Shown here: positions 34,825 to 43,918 of the stretch, one piece after another | How the letters are laid out: each line of letters begins with the position of its first letter | How positions within the stretch are numbered: the first letter of the stretch is position 1 | Assembly: GCA_947370975.1 (NCBI GenBank) | Contig: CANBNG010000012.1 | Coordinates: forward strand, 1 to 64,000 | Length of the DNA stretch: 64,000 nucleotides | Reading direction: 5' to 3' | Source: Beijerinckiaceae bacterium | Lineage (GTDB): Bacteria > Pseudomonadota > Alphaproteobacteria > Rhizobiales > Beijerinckiaceae | Position numbers and translations under genes: made by a program | The notes under the pieces: generated by a model | Told to the model about the DNA's origin: nothing | The model's input: the letters and a program-made list of their open reading frames with translations, nothing else | Database searches by the model: none

Positions 34825-35874
34825 TCAGCGCGCTGCTTTGGGTGTGTAGGGACCGAGTTCCTTGACTGCCTTTTCGGCAAAACTCATGTCCAGCATGTCT
34901 TCGGCTTTCATCGTAGCGCTCTCGACCCATTTCTGTTCCTTGAAGAAGGACAGATCGCGGTTGAGGCTCTCGACATTCACGCGGCCATCAGGATCGACAA
35001 AGGCGGGTGTCGTGCTGCGATGGACATTGGGATCCTTGGACTCTGTGGATTCGACCAGGATCCTGATGACTTCATCGGCATTGGGGCCGGCAATGCGGCC
35101 ATTGGCAAGCCCGTCATTATAATCGCGCACGCCGCGCAGATAGGCGCGCATGAATTTTCCCGCAGCTACAGGCTGGCTTTTGGAAAAGGCCGTCGCATAG
35201 AGCAGCACCGCCACCTGATGGTCGGGATAGATCGTGTCGTCGCCCGGCGCACGCACGGCCAGACCGCGCGACACAGCTGTGCTTGAAAGCGGCTCATTGA
35301 TGATGGAGGCATCGATGGCTTTGGTCGTCATGCCGGCGACATGCTGGGGAAAGCCAAGCTCGACCGTATCGACATCGCTCCATTTCAGGCCGCCCTTTTC
35401 CAGCGCTGCCATGAGCGTTGCGGCATTGCCGGTTCCATAGGCTGCAATGGCGACCTTCATGCCCTTGAGATCGGCAAAGCTCTTGTAGCGGCCACTCTCG
35501 ACGAGATCCTTGCGTAGGACGAGGGATGAAAAATTATAGCCGGGCCGAATGGAACCCTTGTCGGCGACAATCTTGATATCGATGTTGCGCGCGGCTGCAT
35601 TGTAGAGACCGGCCGCCACCGTGCCGCCGCCCACATCAAGCTGACCTGCGCCCAGCGGCGCGATCATTTTGGCGGCGGTCGTGAAGGAGATCATCTCGAC
35701 CTCGAGACCCTCGGCTTTGAAATAGCCCTTCCGGTCGGCAATGAAGATGCCGATATCGCTTCCCGTACCGACAAGGCCGACGCGCACTTTCTGCGCCTGC
35801 GCGGGCAGGCTTAGCGCCAGAAGGCCAGCCGCTGCGACGAGGCCACGGGCCCAGTTTTTCACAAAGCCAATCAT
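34825..35874 (-). CDS. ABC-type aromatic/sulfonate-like substrate-binding protein (NMT1/TauA fold)
   Basis: Periplasmic binding protein of 349 residues. Signal peptide: ARGLVAAAGLLALSLPAQAQ. Fold markers: FIADRKGYFKAEGLEVEMIS, PLGAGQLDVGGGTVAAGLYN, LKGMKVAIAAYGTGNAATLM and KAIDASIINEPLSSTAVSRG. It resembles SsuA/TauA-like proteins associated with aromatic-acid or sulfonate uptake. It is 15 bp upstream of the UbiD-family gene in the same direction, so a product of that operon is a likely ligand (inference). No permease or ATPase lies adjacent. The ATG at 35874 follows GGAGG by 5 bases. Confidence 0.87.
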   Translation of the reverse strand: MIGFVKNWARGLVAAAGLLALSLPAQAQKVRVGLVGTGSDIGIFIADRKGYFKAEGLEVEMISFTTAAKMIAPLGAGQLDVGGGTVAAGLYNAAARNIDIKIVADKGSIRPGYNFSSLVLRKDLVESGRYKSFADLKGMKVAIAAYGTGNAATLMAALEKGGLKWSDVDTVELGFPQHVAGMTTKAIDASIINEPLSSTAVSRGLAVRAPGDDTIYPDHQVAVLLYATAFSKSQPVAAGKFMRAYLRGVRDYNDGLANGRIAGPNADEVIRILVESTESKDPNVHRSTTPAFVDPDGRVNVESLNRDLSFFKEQKWVESATMKAEDMLDMSFAEKAVKELGPYTPKAAR

Positions 35875-35959
35875 CAATTCCTCCCACACTGAGCCAGTCT
35901 GTTGCCGGTCTGAAAATGTGTGCGTCAGCTATAGCGTTTGGACATTCGGGTGGAAAGGC

Positions 35960-35993
35960 CCGCCCCAATGCGCAGCTCCGCGCATTGGGGCGG
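35960..35993 (-). terminator. Intrinsic terminator after the VOC enzyme gene
   Basis: CCGCCCCAATGCGC (35960-35973) and GCGCATTGGGGCGG (35980-35993) form a perfect 14-bp stem with a 6-base loop. It sits 7 bp past the stop codon of the gene ending at 36001 and is followed on the minus strand by GCCTTTCC. It separates the upstream and downstream transcription units of the catabolic region. Confidence 0.85.
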
Positions 35994-36000
35994 TCGCTTG

Positions 36001-36891
36001 TTACGGATAACCCGGGAAGGTGCCGAAAGAGCCAAAGCCCCATTGGCTGCGCCAGGTGTCCTTGGGCCAATGTTTCGGGCGCTGCGGGCGGTCTTCATGC
36101 CAGGGGCGCGGTTCGAAATAGCCGAGCGCCTCGTCCTTCATCAGGTCCATTTCGGCGTAAAGCTCGACGCGATGATCTTCCGGGTTGCGATGATAGGCGG
36201 CCACATTATGGCCGACGAGATGGCGGATCGGACCCCAGACAAGCTGCACCTTGTGGCGCGTCAGCTCATCGCAGGAGCGATGCAGGTCGGGCACATCCTT
36301 CATCTCGAAAGCGAAATGATGCAGGCGCTCTTCGGGATAGCGCGCGAAATTCATCGTATGATGATCGACGCCGCAGCGCAGGAAGGAAAAGTGATCGCCG
36401 ATCCAGTCCGATTCACGAAAGCCCAGCATGTCGCAATAAAAGCGCGTGAGCTTGTGCACGTCGTTCACACGCCAGGCGATATGGCCAAGCTTGACCGGCA
36501 TGACGCCGGTGCGGATACCATCGTCGGGCGCGAAGTCATATTCGGCATAGACCTCCATCTGCGTGCCCTTGGGGTCCTTGAAGGCCAGCGCATCCTTCAC
36601 GCCGGGCGTGATGCCGCTGCGCCGCTCATTGGCGATGCCTTCCTTGGTGAGCATGGCCGAGAGTTCGCCGAGATCGGTGCCGGGCGCCACCTGCAAGGCG
36701 ATGCCGGTCATCCAGGGTTTGTCGCCGGCCTCAAGCACCACGCATTCCTGCCCGACCTTGGTCGCCAGCACGCATCGCGTCGCCGTGCGCTCGACAATCG
36801 CAAGGCCCAGCACATTGGTGTAGTAATCAATCTGCTGGTTGAGCTCCGGCGTGCTGAATGTGGCGTGTCCCAGCCGTCTCGTCTCGATCAT
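36001..36891 (-). CDS. VOC-superfamily (extradiol dioxygenase-type) protein
   Basis: Two-module vicinal-oxygen-chelate protein, 296 residues, like catechol 2,3-dioxygenases. First module: RLGHATFSTPELNQQIDYYT. Second module has the metal triad: His in KLGHIAWRVNDVHKL, His in LHHFAFEMKDVPDL, Glu in HRVELYAEMD. A third, terminal Trp/Pro-rich tail (RPQRPKHWPKDTWRSQWG) is unusual. Probable reaction: ring cleavage of a dihydroxylated aromatic, as expected in this neighbourhood; other VOC activities are possible. The ATG at 36891 follows AGAGGA by 7 bases. It ends at a strong terminator. Confidence 0.85.
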   Translation of the reverse strand: MIETRRLGHATFSTPELNQQIDYYTNVLGLAIVERTATRCVLATKVGQECVVLEAGDKPWMTGIALQVAPGTDLGELSAMLTKEGIANERRSGITPGVKDALAFKDPKGTQMEVYAEYDFAPDDGIRTGVMPVKLGHIAWRVNDVHKLTRFYCDMLGFRESDWIGDHFSFLRCGVDHHTMNFARYPEERLHHFAFEMKDVPDLHRSCDELTRHKVQLVWGPIRHLVGHNVAAYHRNPEDHRVELYAEMDLMKDEALGYFEPRPWHEDRPQRPKHWPKDTWRSQWGFGSFGTFPGYP

Positions 36892-36913
36892 GGAAGCATC
36901 CTCTTTTTCTTGC

Positions 36914-37942
36914 TTAATTGACCAGCTGGCGCAGCCGGTCGATGACATCTTGTGGCACGGCGTCGATTTCTGCCATCACCTTCTCGATTTCGTCGCCACC
37001 GAGCGGACTGACATCGATACCGATCTTTTCGGCGTCCGCGATAAAGGCCTTGTCCTTCATGGTGGCGTCAAACGCCTTCTGCACCGCCTTCACGCGCGCG
37101 GCCGGCACGTCGGGCGGCAGCAGGATCGGATAGGTCGTCTTGAACTTGGTCGCATAGACGCGCAGCATCTGCTTGGCGGACTCATTATTGGCGAGTTCGA
37201 TTGCGGTTGGCACATCCTTGAGCGCGGGCAGGCGTTCGGTGCCAAATTGCACAAGAATGCGGGCCTTGTTGGCGCGCATCCAATCGGGCTTACCGAGCAA
37301 GCTCGAAAGATTGGCGGTATTGCCGTGCACCTCGCCCTGCTCCACCGCGAGGAAAATATCGTTTACGCCCTTGTAGCCCGCGATGACTTTCATCTGCGTG
37401 CCGAGCAATTGGTTCGACAAGGTCGGCAGGATGAAATTGTCGCCGCCCGGCGCCGTCGCGCCGAAATTGCTGGGCCTTGTCTGCAAATCGGCAAAGCTCT
37501 TGTAGGGCGTCTCATGCCAGACCCAGAGCACCTGGGGCTGCTGCGCGGGCGTGCCGACAAAACGCATGTTCGCAAGCTCGAAATGCACATTGGAGCCATC
37601 GCGCGAGAGGCTCTTCAGTCGCGGCTCCAGCACGATGCCATTGAGCGGCATGCCCATGGCGGTGCCGTCGCGCGGCGCGCGGTTATAGAGATAATTCATC
37701 ATCACGATGCTGGCCGCACCCGGCATGTTTTCAACGACCATATTGGGCTCGCCCGGAATATGGCGGCCCATATGCGCGGCAATGGCGCGACCTACAAAAT
37801 CATAGGCCGCGCCCGATGCGCCGCCGACAAGAATGCGGATGCTCTTGCCCTTGAAGAAGGCCGCCTCATCCTGCGCAACGGCGCCGACCGGCGCCAGAAG
37901 TGTCGCAAGCCCAATGGCCGCCGCGCTCAAGAAATGTCTCAT
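36914..37942 (-). CDS. Bug/TctC-family tricarboxylate-type substrate-binding protein
   Basis: Periplasmic protein of 342 residues. Signal peptide: LSAAAIGLATLLAPVGAVAQ. Bug-family markers: FFKGKSIRILVGGASGAAYD, HIPGEPNMVVENMPGAASIV, then RDGTAMGMPLNGIVLEPRLK and the C-terminal LPPDVPAARVKAVQKAFDAT. Such proteins deliver carboxylates (including terephthalate in some bacteria) to TctAB permeases; neither TctA nor TctB is encoded here. It is 22 bp upstream of the VOC gene, same strand. Confidence 0.9.
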   Translation of the reverse strand: MRHFLSAAAIGLATLLAPVGAVAQDEAAFFKGKSIRILVGGASGAAYDFVGRAIAAHMGRHIPGEPNMVVENMPGAASIVMMNYLYNRAPRDGTAMGMPLNGIVLEPRLKSLSRDGSNVHFELANMRFVGTPAQQPQVLWVWHETPYKSFADLQTRPSNFGATAPGGDNFILPTLSNQLLGTQMKVIAGYKGVNDIFLAVEQGEVHGNTANLSSLLGKPDWMRANKARILVQFGTERLPALKDVPTAIELANNESAKQMLRVYATKFKTTYPILLPPDVPAARVKAVQKAFDATMKDKAFIADAEKIGIDVSPLGGDEIEKVMAEIDAVPQDVIDRLRQLVN

Positions 37943-38005
37943 GCCACCCTCCCGAAACAGGAACGCTCATTTTGCGGCGCTCCCTGTTCAAACGACGTCG
38001 AAATC

Positions 38006-39658
38006 TCAAAAGCCATTGGCGTGTTGCAGAACCGCGCGCGCATCGACCCCCGGGCCGCCTCGCCAGGCCACGATCTGGTCGGGACGAATGAGTGCGAGCG
38101 GCGCGTCATACAAAGCGCGCGCAGCGGGCAGATCGAGCGCGACGATCTTGAGTTCAATACCTAGCTGCGCGGCGGCCTCGGCAAAGCCCTGCGTCGCAAC
38201 AGCGGAATCGAGCTGCAGCAGCGTCCACTCAAACCCGAAGAGATCGTAGAGCGAGCGCCCATCATCGAGCCAGAGATGGGGCGGGCGACCGCCGGGACAG
38301 GCAGTCGGCACATAAACATTGGGCGTGTCAGGCGGCGGCGTGAGCCCGTCGGCCACAATGATAGGCGAGCCATCGTAGCGCCCACCGAAGGTGACGCCTG
38401 GGATGTTGAATTCGCGCCGCGCATGGGCGTTGAAATAGTCGCCCGCCGCAGCACGCGCATCATCGCCCGCAGCACTGCTCGCCTCGATCTCGTCGGGCGC
38501 CGCAAAATTACCAAGGGAATCGGCAAAGCCGCGCGCATAATTGGTGTTGCGGCGCGCGAGAGGCTGGCGCTCGGCCTGATAGGTCGCAAGCAGCCCTGCC
38601 CCGCCCCTGCCCTTGAGCACGGCGGCAAGTTTCCAGCCGAGATTGACGGCATCCTCAATGGCTGTGTTGTAGCCAAGTCCGCCTGCAGGCGTGAACAGAT
38701 GCGCCGCATCGCCACCAATGAAGACACAGCCCTTCTGAAAGCCATCGGAGACCAGCGCATGGCCTGCCGTCCACGCGCCGCGTGCGAGAATCTCGACATC
38801 CATTTCCGCACCGGCCGCGCGCCAGAACATCTGCCTGGCGATATCATCGGTGATGGCGCTTTCATCCTCGCCGGGGCGCAATTGCGTGTGAAAGGCAAAC
38901 TCGCCCTTGCCATCGACAGCAGCCATGAAGGTGCGTCGGTCGCCATTGAATGTCACATACATCCACGCCGGGGGATGAGGCACGATGGAATAAAAATCGG
39001 GCGCGCGCAGATAGACAGCGCACATGCGTCCGCCCATGAAATCGCGGCGCACGCCCGTCTCGCCCGTATAGCCAAAGCCGAGTTTTTCGCGCACCTGCGA
39101 ACGCGGCCCGTCAGCACCCACAAGATAGTCGCCGCGCACCTGATGGAGCGTGCCGTCGGCTACGCGCTGAAGCGTCACGCCGACGCCGCTCTCGTCCTGC
39201 GCAAAGTCGGCAACGCGCCAGCCATAATTCACGCTGACTCCGGGCAACGCCTCGGCATGGCGGCGCAGCACGGTCTCGACGAATTTCTGCGACACGCGAT
39301 GGGGCAGTTCCGCCGCGCTCCACGAGCCTGACAGCGTCTTGACCACATCGCCGGCCTGGCGCGCCGAGGGCAGGCTGAAACGCGCCAGCTCATAGCCTGC
39401 ATAGCGCGTGAAATAGGCGATGTCGGTCGGATATTCGCCCGGCAACCCTTCCGCGCGCACATCCTGCGCAAAGCCGAGGCGACGGTAATGCTCCATCGTG
39501 CGCGCTTGCGTGGCATTGGCCTGCGGATTGAAGGCGGTCGAGTCTTTCTCGTCGGCCAGCAGCACGGATATGCCGCGCCGGCCAAGTTCATTGGCCAGCA
39601 TCAAACCGCACGGGCCGCCGCCCGCAATGACGACCTGCGCATATTCGGGGAGTGTCAT
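38006..39658 (-). CDS. FAD-dependent monooxygenase (MhpA/phenol hydroxylase-like)
   Basis: Class A flavoprotein hydroxylase of 550 residues with a C-terminal thioredoxin-like domain, as in MhpA and TetX-like polyketide hydroxylases. FAD motif AQVVIAGGGPCGLMLANELG; DG motif GDYLVGADGPRSQVREKLGF; second FAD motif KGCVFIGGDAAHLFTPAGGL. The ~120-residue tail (RPPHLWLDDGRSLYDLFGFE) matches the third domain. The frame starts with TTG at 39673; I use ATG 39658. It lies 11 bp after the TauD-type gene and upstream of the Bug-type gene in one direction. Substrate is probably a phenolic acid. Confidence 0.88.
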   Translation of the reverse strand: MTLPEYAQVVIAGGGPCGLMLANELGRRGISVLLADEKDSTAFNPQANATQARTMEHYRRLGFAQDVRAEGLPGEYPTDIAYFTRYAGYELARFSLPSARQAGDVVKTLSGSWSAAELPHRVSQKFVETVLRRHAEALPGVSVNYGWRVADFAQDESGVGVTLQRVADGTLHQVRGDYLVGADGPRSQVREKLGFGYTGETGVRRDFMGGRMCAVYLRAPDFYSIVPHPPAWMYVTFNGDRRTFMAAVDGKGEFAFHTQLRPGEDESAITDDIARQMFWRAAGAEMDVEILARGAWTAGHALVSDGFQKGCVFIGGDAAHLFTPAGGLGYNTAIEDAVNLGWKLAAVLKGRGGAGLLATYQAERQPLARRNTNYARGFADSLGNFAAPDEIEASSAAGDDARAAAGDYFNAHARREFNIPGVTFGGRYDGSPIIVADGLTPPPDTPNVYVPTACPGGRPPHLWLDDGRSLYDLFGFEWTLLQLDSAVATQGFAEAAAQLGIELKIVALDLPAARALYDAPLALIRPDQIVAWRGGPGVDARAVLQHANGF

Positions 39659-39669
39659 CTGCGCGTCGC

Positions 39670-40533
39670 TCAATAGGGTTTCACAGTGCCTTGAATGGTC
39701 GTGCGCAACATCAGTCGACGCTGGTCTGCCGGGAAATCGGTGCGCGCATGCGAGGAGCAGCGATTGTCCCAGAGCAGCAGATCGCCGACGCGCCAGACGT
39801 GCTCGTAGACGAACTCCGGCTTCTCGGCGTGATCGAACACAGCCTCGAGCAAGGGCAGAGCCTCCTCCTCGGCCATACCCTCGACGCCGATGGTCATGAG
39901 GCGATTCATGTAAACTGCCTTGCGCTGCGTTTCCTCATGCGTGCGGAAGGCAGGATGAACCGCGCCGCCAAAGGCCTCGGTGCCGTGGCCGTCACCCTTC
40001 TGGGTCGAGCCGTAATTGTAATGGTGGACGGCATTGCGCCCCTCGAGCCTCGCCTTGATCGCGGGATCGAGCGTGTCATAGGCCGCATAGCCGCTGGCAA
40101 AGAGCGTGTTGCCCCCGTGCGTCGGGATTTCGACCGAATAGAGAAACGTCCCGTTGTGCGGGATGTCGGCATGGATCATGTCGTGGTGGAACATCATCTC
40201 GCCGTCAGGCAGCGCGCCGATGGGCTCGCCATTCTCGCGAATGTTGGAGATGAGCATGATGTTGGGCAGGATGCGGTTGAACCCCGGCGGGAAGAATTTG
40301 GGCGGGCGGCGCAGCGCGCCGATCTCGCCGAAATAGGATGAGACGCGCAGCAGGTCTTCCTGCTCCAGCGTCTGTCCGGGGAAAATGATGACCTGATGAT
40401 CGAGCCAGGCCTGATAAATCGCATCGCGAGTCGCATCATCGAGCGGTTCGCGCAGGTCGATCCCGCGAATCTCGGCGCCGATATGCTGCGTGAGCGGCAC
40501 GATTTCGAGTGTCGATGGGGTCGATGCGACCAT
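39670..40533 (-). CDS. TauD/TfdA-family 2-oxoglutarate-dependent dioxygenase
   Basis: Fe(II)/2-oxoglutarate oxygenase of 287 residues. N-terminus LEIVPLTQHIGAEIRGIDLR. Iron ligands: H116 and D118 in EMMFHHDMIHAD, and the distal His in NRCSSHARTDFP; the 2-oxoglutarate Arg is probably in RRLMLRTTIQG. Family members cleave C-S, C-O or C-P bonds (taurine, 2,4-D, sulfate esters); the substrate here is unknown but probably aromatic-acid-related. The real start is the ATG at 40533 with GGGAGG upstream; the longer frame to 41181 is opposite-strand noise from the hydroxyacid dehydrogenase gene. Confidence 0.9.
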   Translation of the reverse strand: MVASTPSTLEIVPLTQHIGAEIRGIDLREPLDDATRDAIYQAWLDHQVIIFPGQTLEQEDLLRVSSYFGEIGALRRPPKFFPPGFNRILPNIMLISNIRENGEPIGALPDGEMMFHHDMIHADIPHNGTFLYSVEIPTHGGNTLFASGYAAYDTLDPAIKARLEGRNAVHHYNYGSTQKGDGHGTEAFGGAVHPAFRTHEETQRKAVYMNRLMTIGVEGMAEEEALPLLEAVFDHAEKPEFVYEHVWRVGDLLLWDNRCSSHARTDFPADQRRLMLRTTIQGTVKPY

Positions 40534-40732
40534 GATATCCTCCCGGAAGACGAAACGGGGGCTTGGCGCCCCTCGGCTTGAGGCGCTGAAATTATAGGGC
40601 CGAGGGCCTGTACGCAACTGTGGCGACGCGCCCGCTTCTTGACCGGGGCCGCCTCCTCCCGCACATTCACACCTCAAACCAAACCGAGCCGGAGACCGGC
40701 CGTGCCGCCCCAAGAGCGGCGAGGGAGGCGTG

Positions 40733-41797
40733 ATGTCGAAGCCCAATGTCCTGATTTTCGCCCCGCGCGAGGAACCCGAAGATATTCTCGCGACATTGCG
40801 CGACAGCGGGCTCGACCTCTCCTTTGGCGAAAAAGCCTGGCAATTGCCGCGCACGGATTTCGAAGCCGATCTCGCCAATGCCGCCCGCGACAAGGTCGCG
40901 CTCATGGGCACCTCGATCCGCCATACGCCAATTACGCGGCGCGTGATGGAGGAGGCCCAGCGCCTGCGCGTCATCGCCAAATATACGGTGGGCGTCGATG
41001 ATATCGATACGGACGCCGCCACCGATCTCGGCATCATGGTCTGCCATGCGCCCACCGAATCCAATTGCTTCGGCGTGGCCGAAAGCACCATGGCGATGAT
41101 TCTGGCCATGCTGAAGCGCATCGTCCAGCGCGACCGCGAGGTGCGCGAGGGCAAGTGGCGCGAGCCGCATATGGCCACCACTTTTCTGGGCGCGCGCGCC
41201 GATGGCTATGGTGGCGTCACCATCGGCCTCGTCGGCCTCGGACGCATCGCAACGCGCGTCGCGCAATTGCTCGCGCCCTGGCGCGTGCGCGTGATTGCCT
41301 ATGACCCTTATGCGGAGCCCGCGCGCTTCCTGCTCGCCAATGTGGAGCGCGTCGATTACGAGACACTGCTGCGTGAATCCGATGTGGTCTCCTTCCATGT
41401 CGTGCTGACGAAAGAGACACGCTTCATGCTGCGCGCCGAACAGATTGCGCTGATGAAGCCATCCGCCGTCATCATCAACACCGCACGCGGCAAGGTGATC
41501 GAGGAAGCAGCGGTTGCCACGGCAATCGCCGAAGGCCGCCTGCGGGGCGCGGCAATCGATGCCTTCGAGGAAGAGCCGCTCGGCATGGAGTCGCCACTCC
41601 GCCAGCTTGGCGACAAGGTGCTGCTCTCACCCCATTCGGCTTCCTTCAACGAAGGCGGGGAATTGCGGCCCGGCATCCAATGGGCGACGCGCGCGGTACT
41701 GCATGCGCTTCGGGGTGAAATCCCCGACAATGTTTATAACAAGGACGTGATTCCGCGCTGGCGCGAGCGCTTCGGCGGCGCAGGCGTGATCGATTGA
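40733..41797 (+). CDS. D-isomer-specific 2-hydroxyacid dehydrogenase (SerA-like)
   Basis: NAD(P)-dependent dehydrogenase of 354 residues that interconverts a 2-hydroxyacid and a 2-oxoacid. Rossmann motif VGLVGLGRIATRVAQLLAP (about residues 163-181). Catalytic Arg in IINTARGKVIEEAAV, Glu in AAIDAFEEEPLGME and His in LLSPHSASFNEG. N-terminal substrate domain contains YTVGVDDIDTDAATDLGIMV. The ATG at 40733 follows GGGAGG. It is divergent from the TauD gene and 55 bp upstream of the GMC oxidoreductase on the same strand; the pair could oxidise an alcohol side chain stepwise. Confidence 0.9.
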   Translation: MSKPNVLIFAPREEPEDILATLRDSGLDLSFGEKAWQLPRTDFEADLANAARDKVALMGTSIRHTPITRRVMEEAQRLRVIAKYTVGVDDIDTDAATDLGIMVCHAPTESNCFGVAESTMAMILAMLKRIVQRDREVREGKWREPHMATTFLGARADGYGGVTIGLVGLGRIATRVAQLLAPWRVRVIAYDPYAEPARFLLANVERVDYETLLRESDVVSFHVVLTKETRFMLRAEQIALMKPSAVIINTARGKVIEEAAVATAIAEGRLRGAAIDAFEEEPLGMESPLRQLGDKVLLSPHSASFNEGGELRPGIQWATRAVLHALRGEIPDNVYNKDVIPRWRERFGGAGVID

Positions 41798-41852
41798 CAC
41801 CAGACCAAAGGCGCCGGGACAAGGCTGCCGGGAAGCAAGAGCAAGGCACGAA

Positions 41853-43478
41853 ATGAGCAATCTGAATTATGACTACATCATCGTCGGCGCGGGTTCGGCG
41901 GGCTGCGTGCTTGCAAACCGGCTCTCGGCAGATGGCGCGCGCGTGCTCTTGCTCGAAGCTGGCGGGCGCGACATCAACCCGCTCATTCATATTCCGCTCG
42001 GCATGGGCAAGATGCATGAATATGGCATGCATAATTGGGGCTATCATACCGAGCCAGAGGCTGCGCTGAACAACCGCCGCATCGAGGCCTCGCGCGGCAA
42101 GGTGCTTGGCGGCTCCTCCTCCATCAATGTCATGGCCTATACGCGCGGCAATCGCGGCGATTACGACCGCTGGGCGCGCAATGGCGCGACGGGCTGGAGC
42201 TACAAGGAAATCCTGCCCTATTTCAAACGCGCCGAAAGCTGGCAGGGCGGCCCCGACATGTGGCGGGGCGCGCAAGGCCCACTGGCCACCGAATGGGCCA
42301 AGACGCGCGACCCGCTGTTCGATGCGTGGATCGAGGCGGGCAGATCGGCCGGCTTCCCCGTCACCGACGATTACAACGGCGAGCAGGGCGAAGGTTTTGG
42401 CCGCAGCCAATATACGATCCGCAACGGCCGTCGCGCCTCGACCGCCAATGCCTATCTGCGCCCCGCGCGCGGACGCCGCAATCTCACCGTCGACACGCAT
42501 GCCTATGCCCATCGCCTCATCATGGAAGGCACGGTTGCGCGCGGCGTCGAATATGAACATCACGGCATGATGGTGCGCGCCCATGCGGCGCAAGAAGTGA
42601 TCGTGGCCAGCGGCGTGTTCAATTCACCCCAGCTGCTCATGCTCTCGGGCATCGGACCGGCGGCGCATTTGCGCGAGACGGGTATCGATTGCATTGCCGA
42701 TCTTCCGGTTGGCAAGAACCTGCAGGATCATCTGGCCGTGCTCATCATGTGGCACCGGACGCATAGCGGGCCGTTCCGCGATTCCATGCGCTTCGACCGC
42801 ATGGCCTTCTCGATGCTGCAAGCCTATTTCACCGGCACGGGCGCTGGCACTGTTGTGCCCGGCGGCCTGCATGCTTTCGTGAAGACCAGGCCAGACCTCG
42901 ATGTGCCCGATATTGAATTCATGTTCCGCGGCCTGCCCACCGACGCCCATCTCTGGTTCCCGGGATTGCGCGCCGGCTACAAGGATGGCTACGGCATTCG
43001 CCCGACGCTGCTCCATCCCAAGAGCCGGGGCGAAATCCGCCTCGCCTCGAACGATCCGCGCGATGCGATGAAGATCCATTATAATTTCTTCTCCGAGCCG
43101 GAGGACATGCCGGCCCTCGTCGAAGGCTTCAAACGCGCGCGCGATGTCGGCTACCAGAAGGATCTCGCGCCCTTCCGTGGCGAAGAAAAGACACCCGGCC
43201 CCAAGGTTTCGACGGACGCAGATATCGAGGCCTATATCCGCCGCACCGCCATCACCGCGCACCACCCGGCAGGCACCTGCAAGATGGGCGAGGATGACAC
43301 CGCCGTGCTCGACCCCCATCTGCGCGTGCGCGGAATCGCCAATCTGCGCGTGGTGGACGCGTCCGCCATGCCCGACATGGTCGGCGCGCATATCAACGCC
43401 TGCGTCATCATGATGGCGGAAAAAGCCGCAGACATGATCCTCGGCAAGCCGGCAGAAGCAGCACTAATGGGAGCCTGA
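41853..43478 (+). CDS. GMC family oxidoreductase (choline dehydrogenase-like)
   Basis: FAD-dependent alcohol dehydrogenase/oxidase, 541 residues. FAD motif YDYIIVGAGSAGCVLANRLS; GMC signature 1 GKVLGGSSSINVMAYTRGN; signature 2 GVFNSPQLLMLSGIGPAAHL. Active-site pair: His in ITAHHPAGTCKMGED and the second His in DMVGAHINACVIMMAEKAAD. No signal peptide. It follows the hydroxyacid dehydrogenase by 55 bp. Substrate is an unknown alcohol; bacterial relatives act on choline, polyethylene glycol or aryl alcohols. Confidence 0.92.
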   Translation: MSNLNYDYIIVGAGSAGCVLANRLSADGARVLLLEAGGRDINPLIHIPLGMGKMHEYGMHNWGYHTEPEAALNNRRIEASRGKVLGGSSSINVMAYTRGNRGDYDRWARNGATGWSYKEILPYFKRAESWQGGPDMWRGAQGPLATEWAKTRDPLFDAWIEAGRSAGFPVTDDYNGEQGEGFGRSQYTIRNGRRASTANAYLRPARGRRNLTVDTHAYAHRLIMEGTVARGVEYEHHGMMVRAHAAQEVIVASGVFNSPQLLMLSGIGPAAHLRETGIDCIADLPVGKNLQDHLAVLIMWHRTHSGPFRDSMRFDRMAFSMLQAYFTGTGAGTVVPGGLHAFVKTRPDLDVPDIEFMFRGLPTDAHLWFPGLRAGYKDGYGIRPTLLHPKSRGEIRLASNDPRDAMKIHYNFFSEPEDMPALVEGFKRARDVGYQKDLAPFRGEEKTPGPKVSTDADIEAYIRRTAITAHHPAGTCKMGEDDTAVLDPHLRVRGIANLRVVDASAMPDMVGAHINACVIMMAEKAADMILGKPAEAALMGA

Positions 43479-43530
43479 AGGCAGGCAAATGATCCGCTGC
43501 GATTATGCAGATACGCTCATTCGCTGATCA

Positions 43531-43720
43531 AGCAGACGTTACAAGCGCGCTCGTGCAACTCCCTCCCCCTTGTGGGGAGGGTTTGGGGTGGGGGTCGCGC
43601 AAGCCTTAGGTATGCGCAGCACGCTGCACGGCGTCGGATATGTAATGGACGGAATTGTGCGCCCCCCCCACCCCGCTCGCCTTCGGCGAGTCGGCCCTCC
43701 CCACAAGGGAGAGGGAGACC
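43531..43720. repeat. ~190-bp intergenic repeat, copy 2 (inverted ends)
   Basis: Second copy of the element at 29568-29755, same orientation. Left end CCCTCCCCCTTGTGGGGAGG; right end begins CCCTCCCCACAAGGGAGAGG, its reverse complement apart from one base. GGGGTGGGGGTCGCGCAA and CCCCACCCCGCTCGCCTT are conserved internally, while the middle ~60 bases differ between copies. Non-coding. Confidence 0.85.
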
Positions 43721-43918
43721 GCGATCAGCGAAATTTTAAGCCTGCACAGAACTGACAAGGAACAGACGCAAGCGGTGAGGCGCCCGCTTCTCCCGGGGGG
43801 AGAAGCTGTCTGAGGAGCAGACTGATGAGGGGGCACCGACTGTGCATCCCCTCACCCGGCTCGGGGACGCTGCGCGCCCCGAGTCCGCCCTCTCCCTTTG
43901 GGAGAGGGTTGTTGCAAA
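43721..43918. repeat. Cluster of intergenic hairpins before the ThDP enzyme gene's 3' end
   Basis: Three perfect inverted repeats: GCTTCTCCC/GGGAGAAGC (43786-43806), CTCGGGG/CCCCGAG (43860-43883) and CCCTCTCCC/GGGAGAGGG (43888-43908). The last is 10 bp past the stop of the minus-strand gene and may terminate it. The wording (cgcccgcttctccc...) is a common alphaproteobacterial intergenic repeat type; a related fragment lies at 20568-20590. Confidence 0.65.

Noticed and set aside
39670..41181. 503-codon frame as one fused TauD protein
   Set aside because: Only residues from the ATG at 40533 on match the family; the upstream part lies opposite the 2-hydroxyacid dehydrogenase gene.
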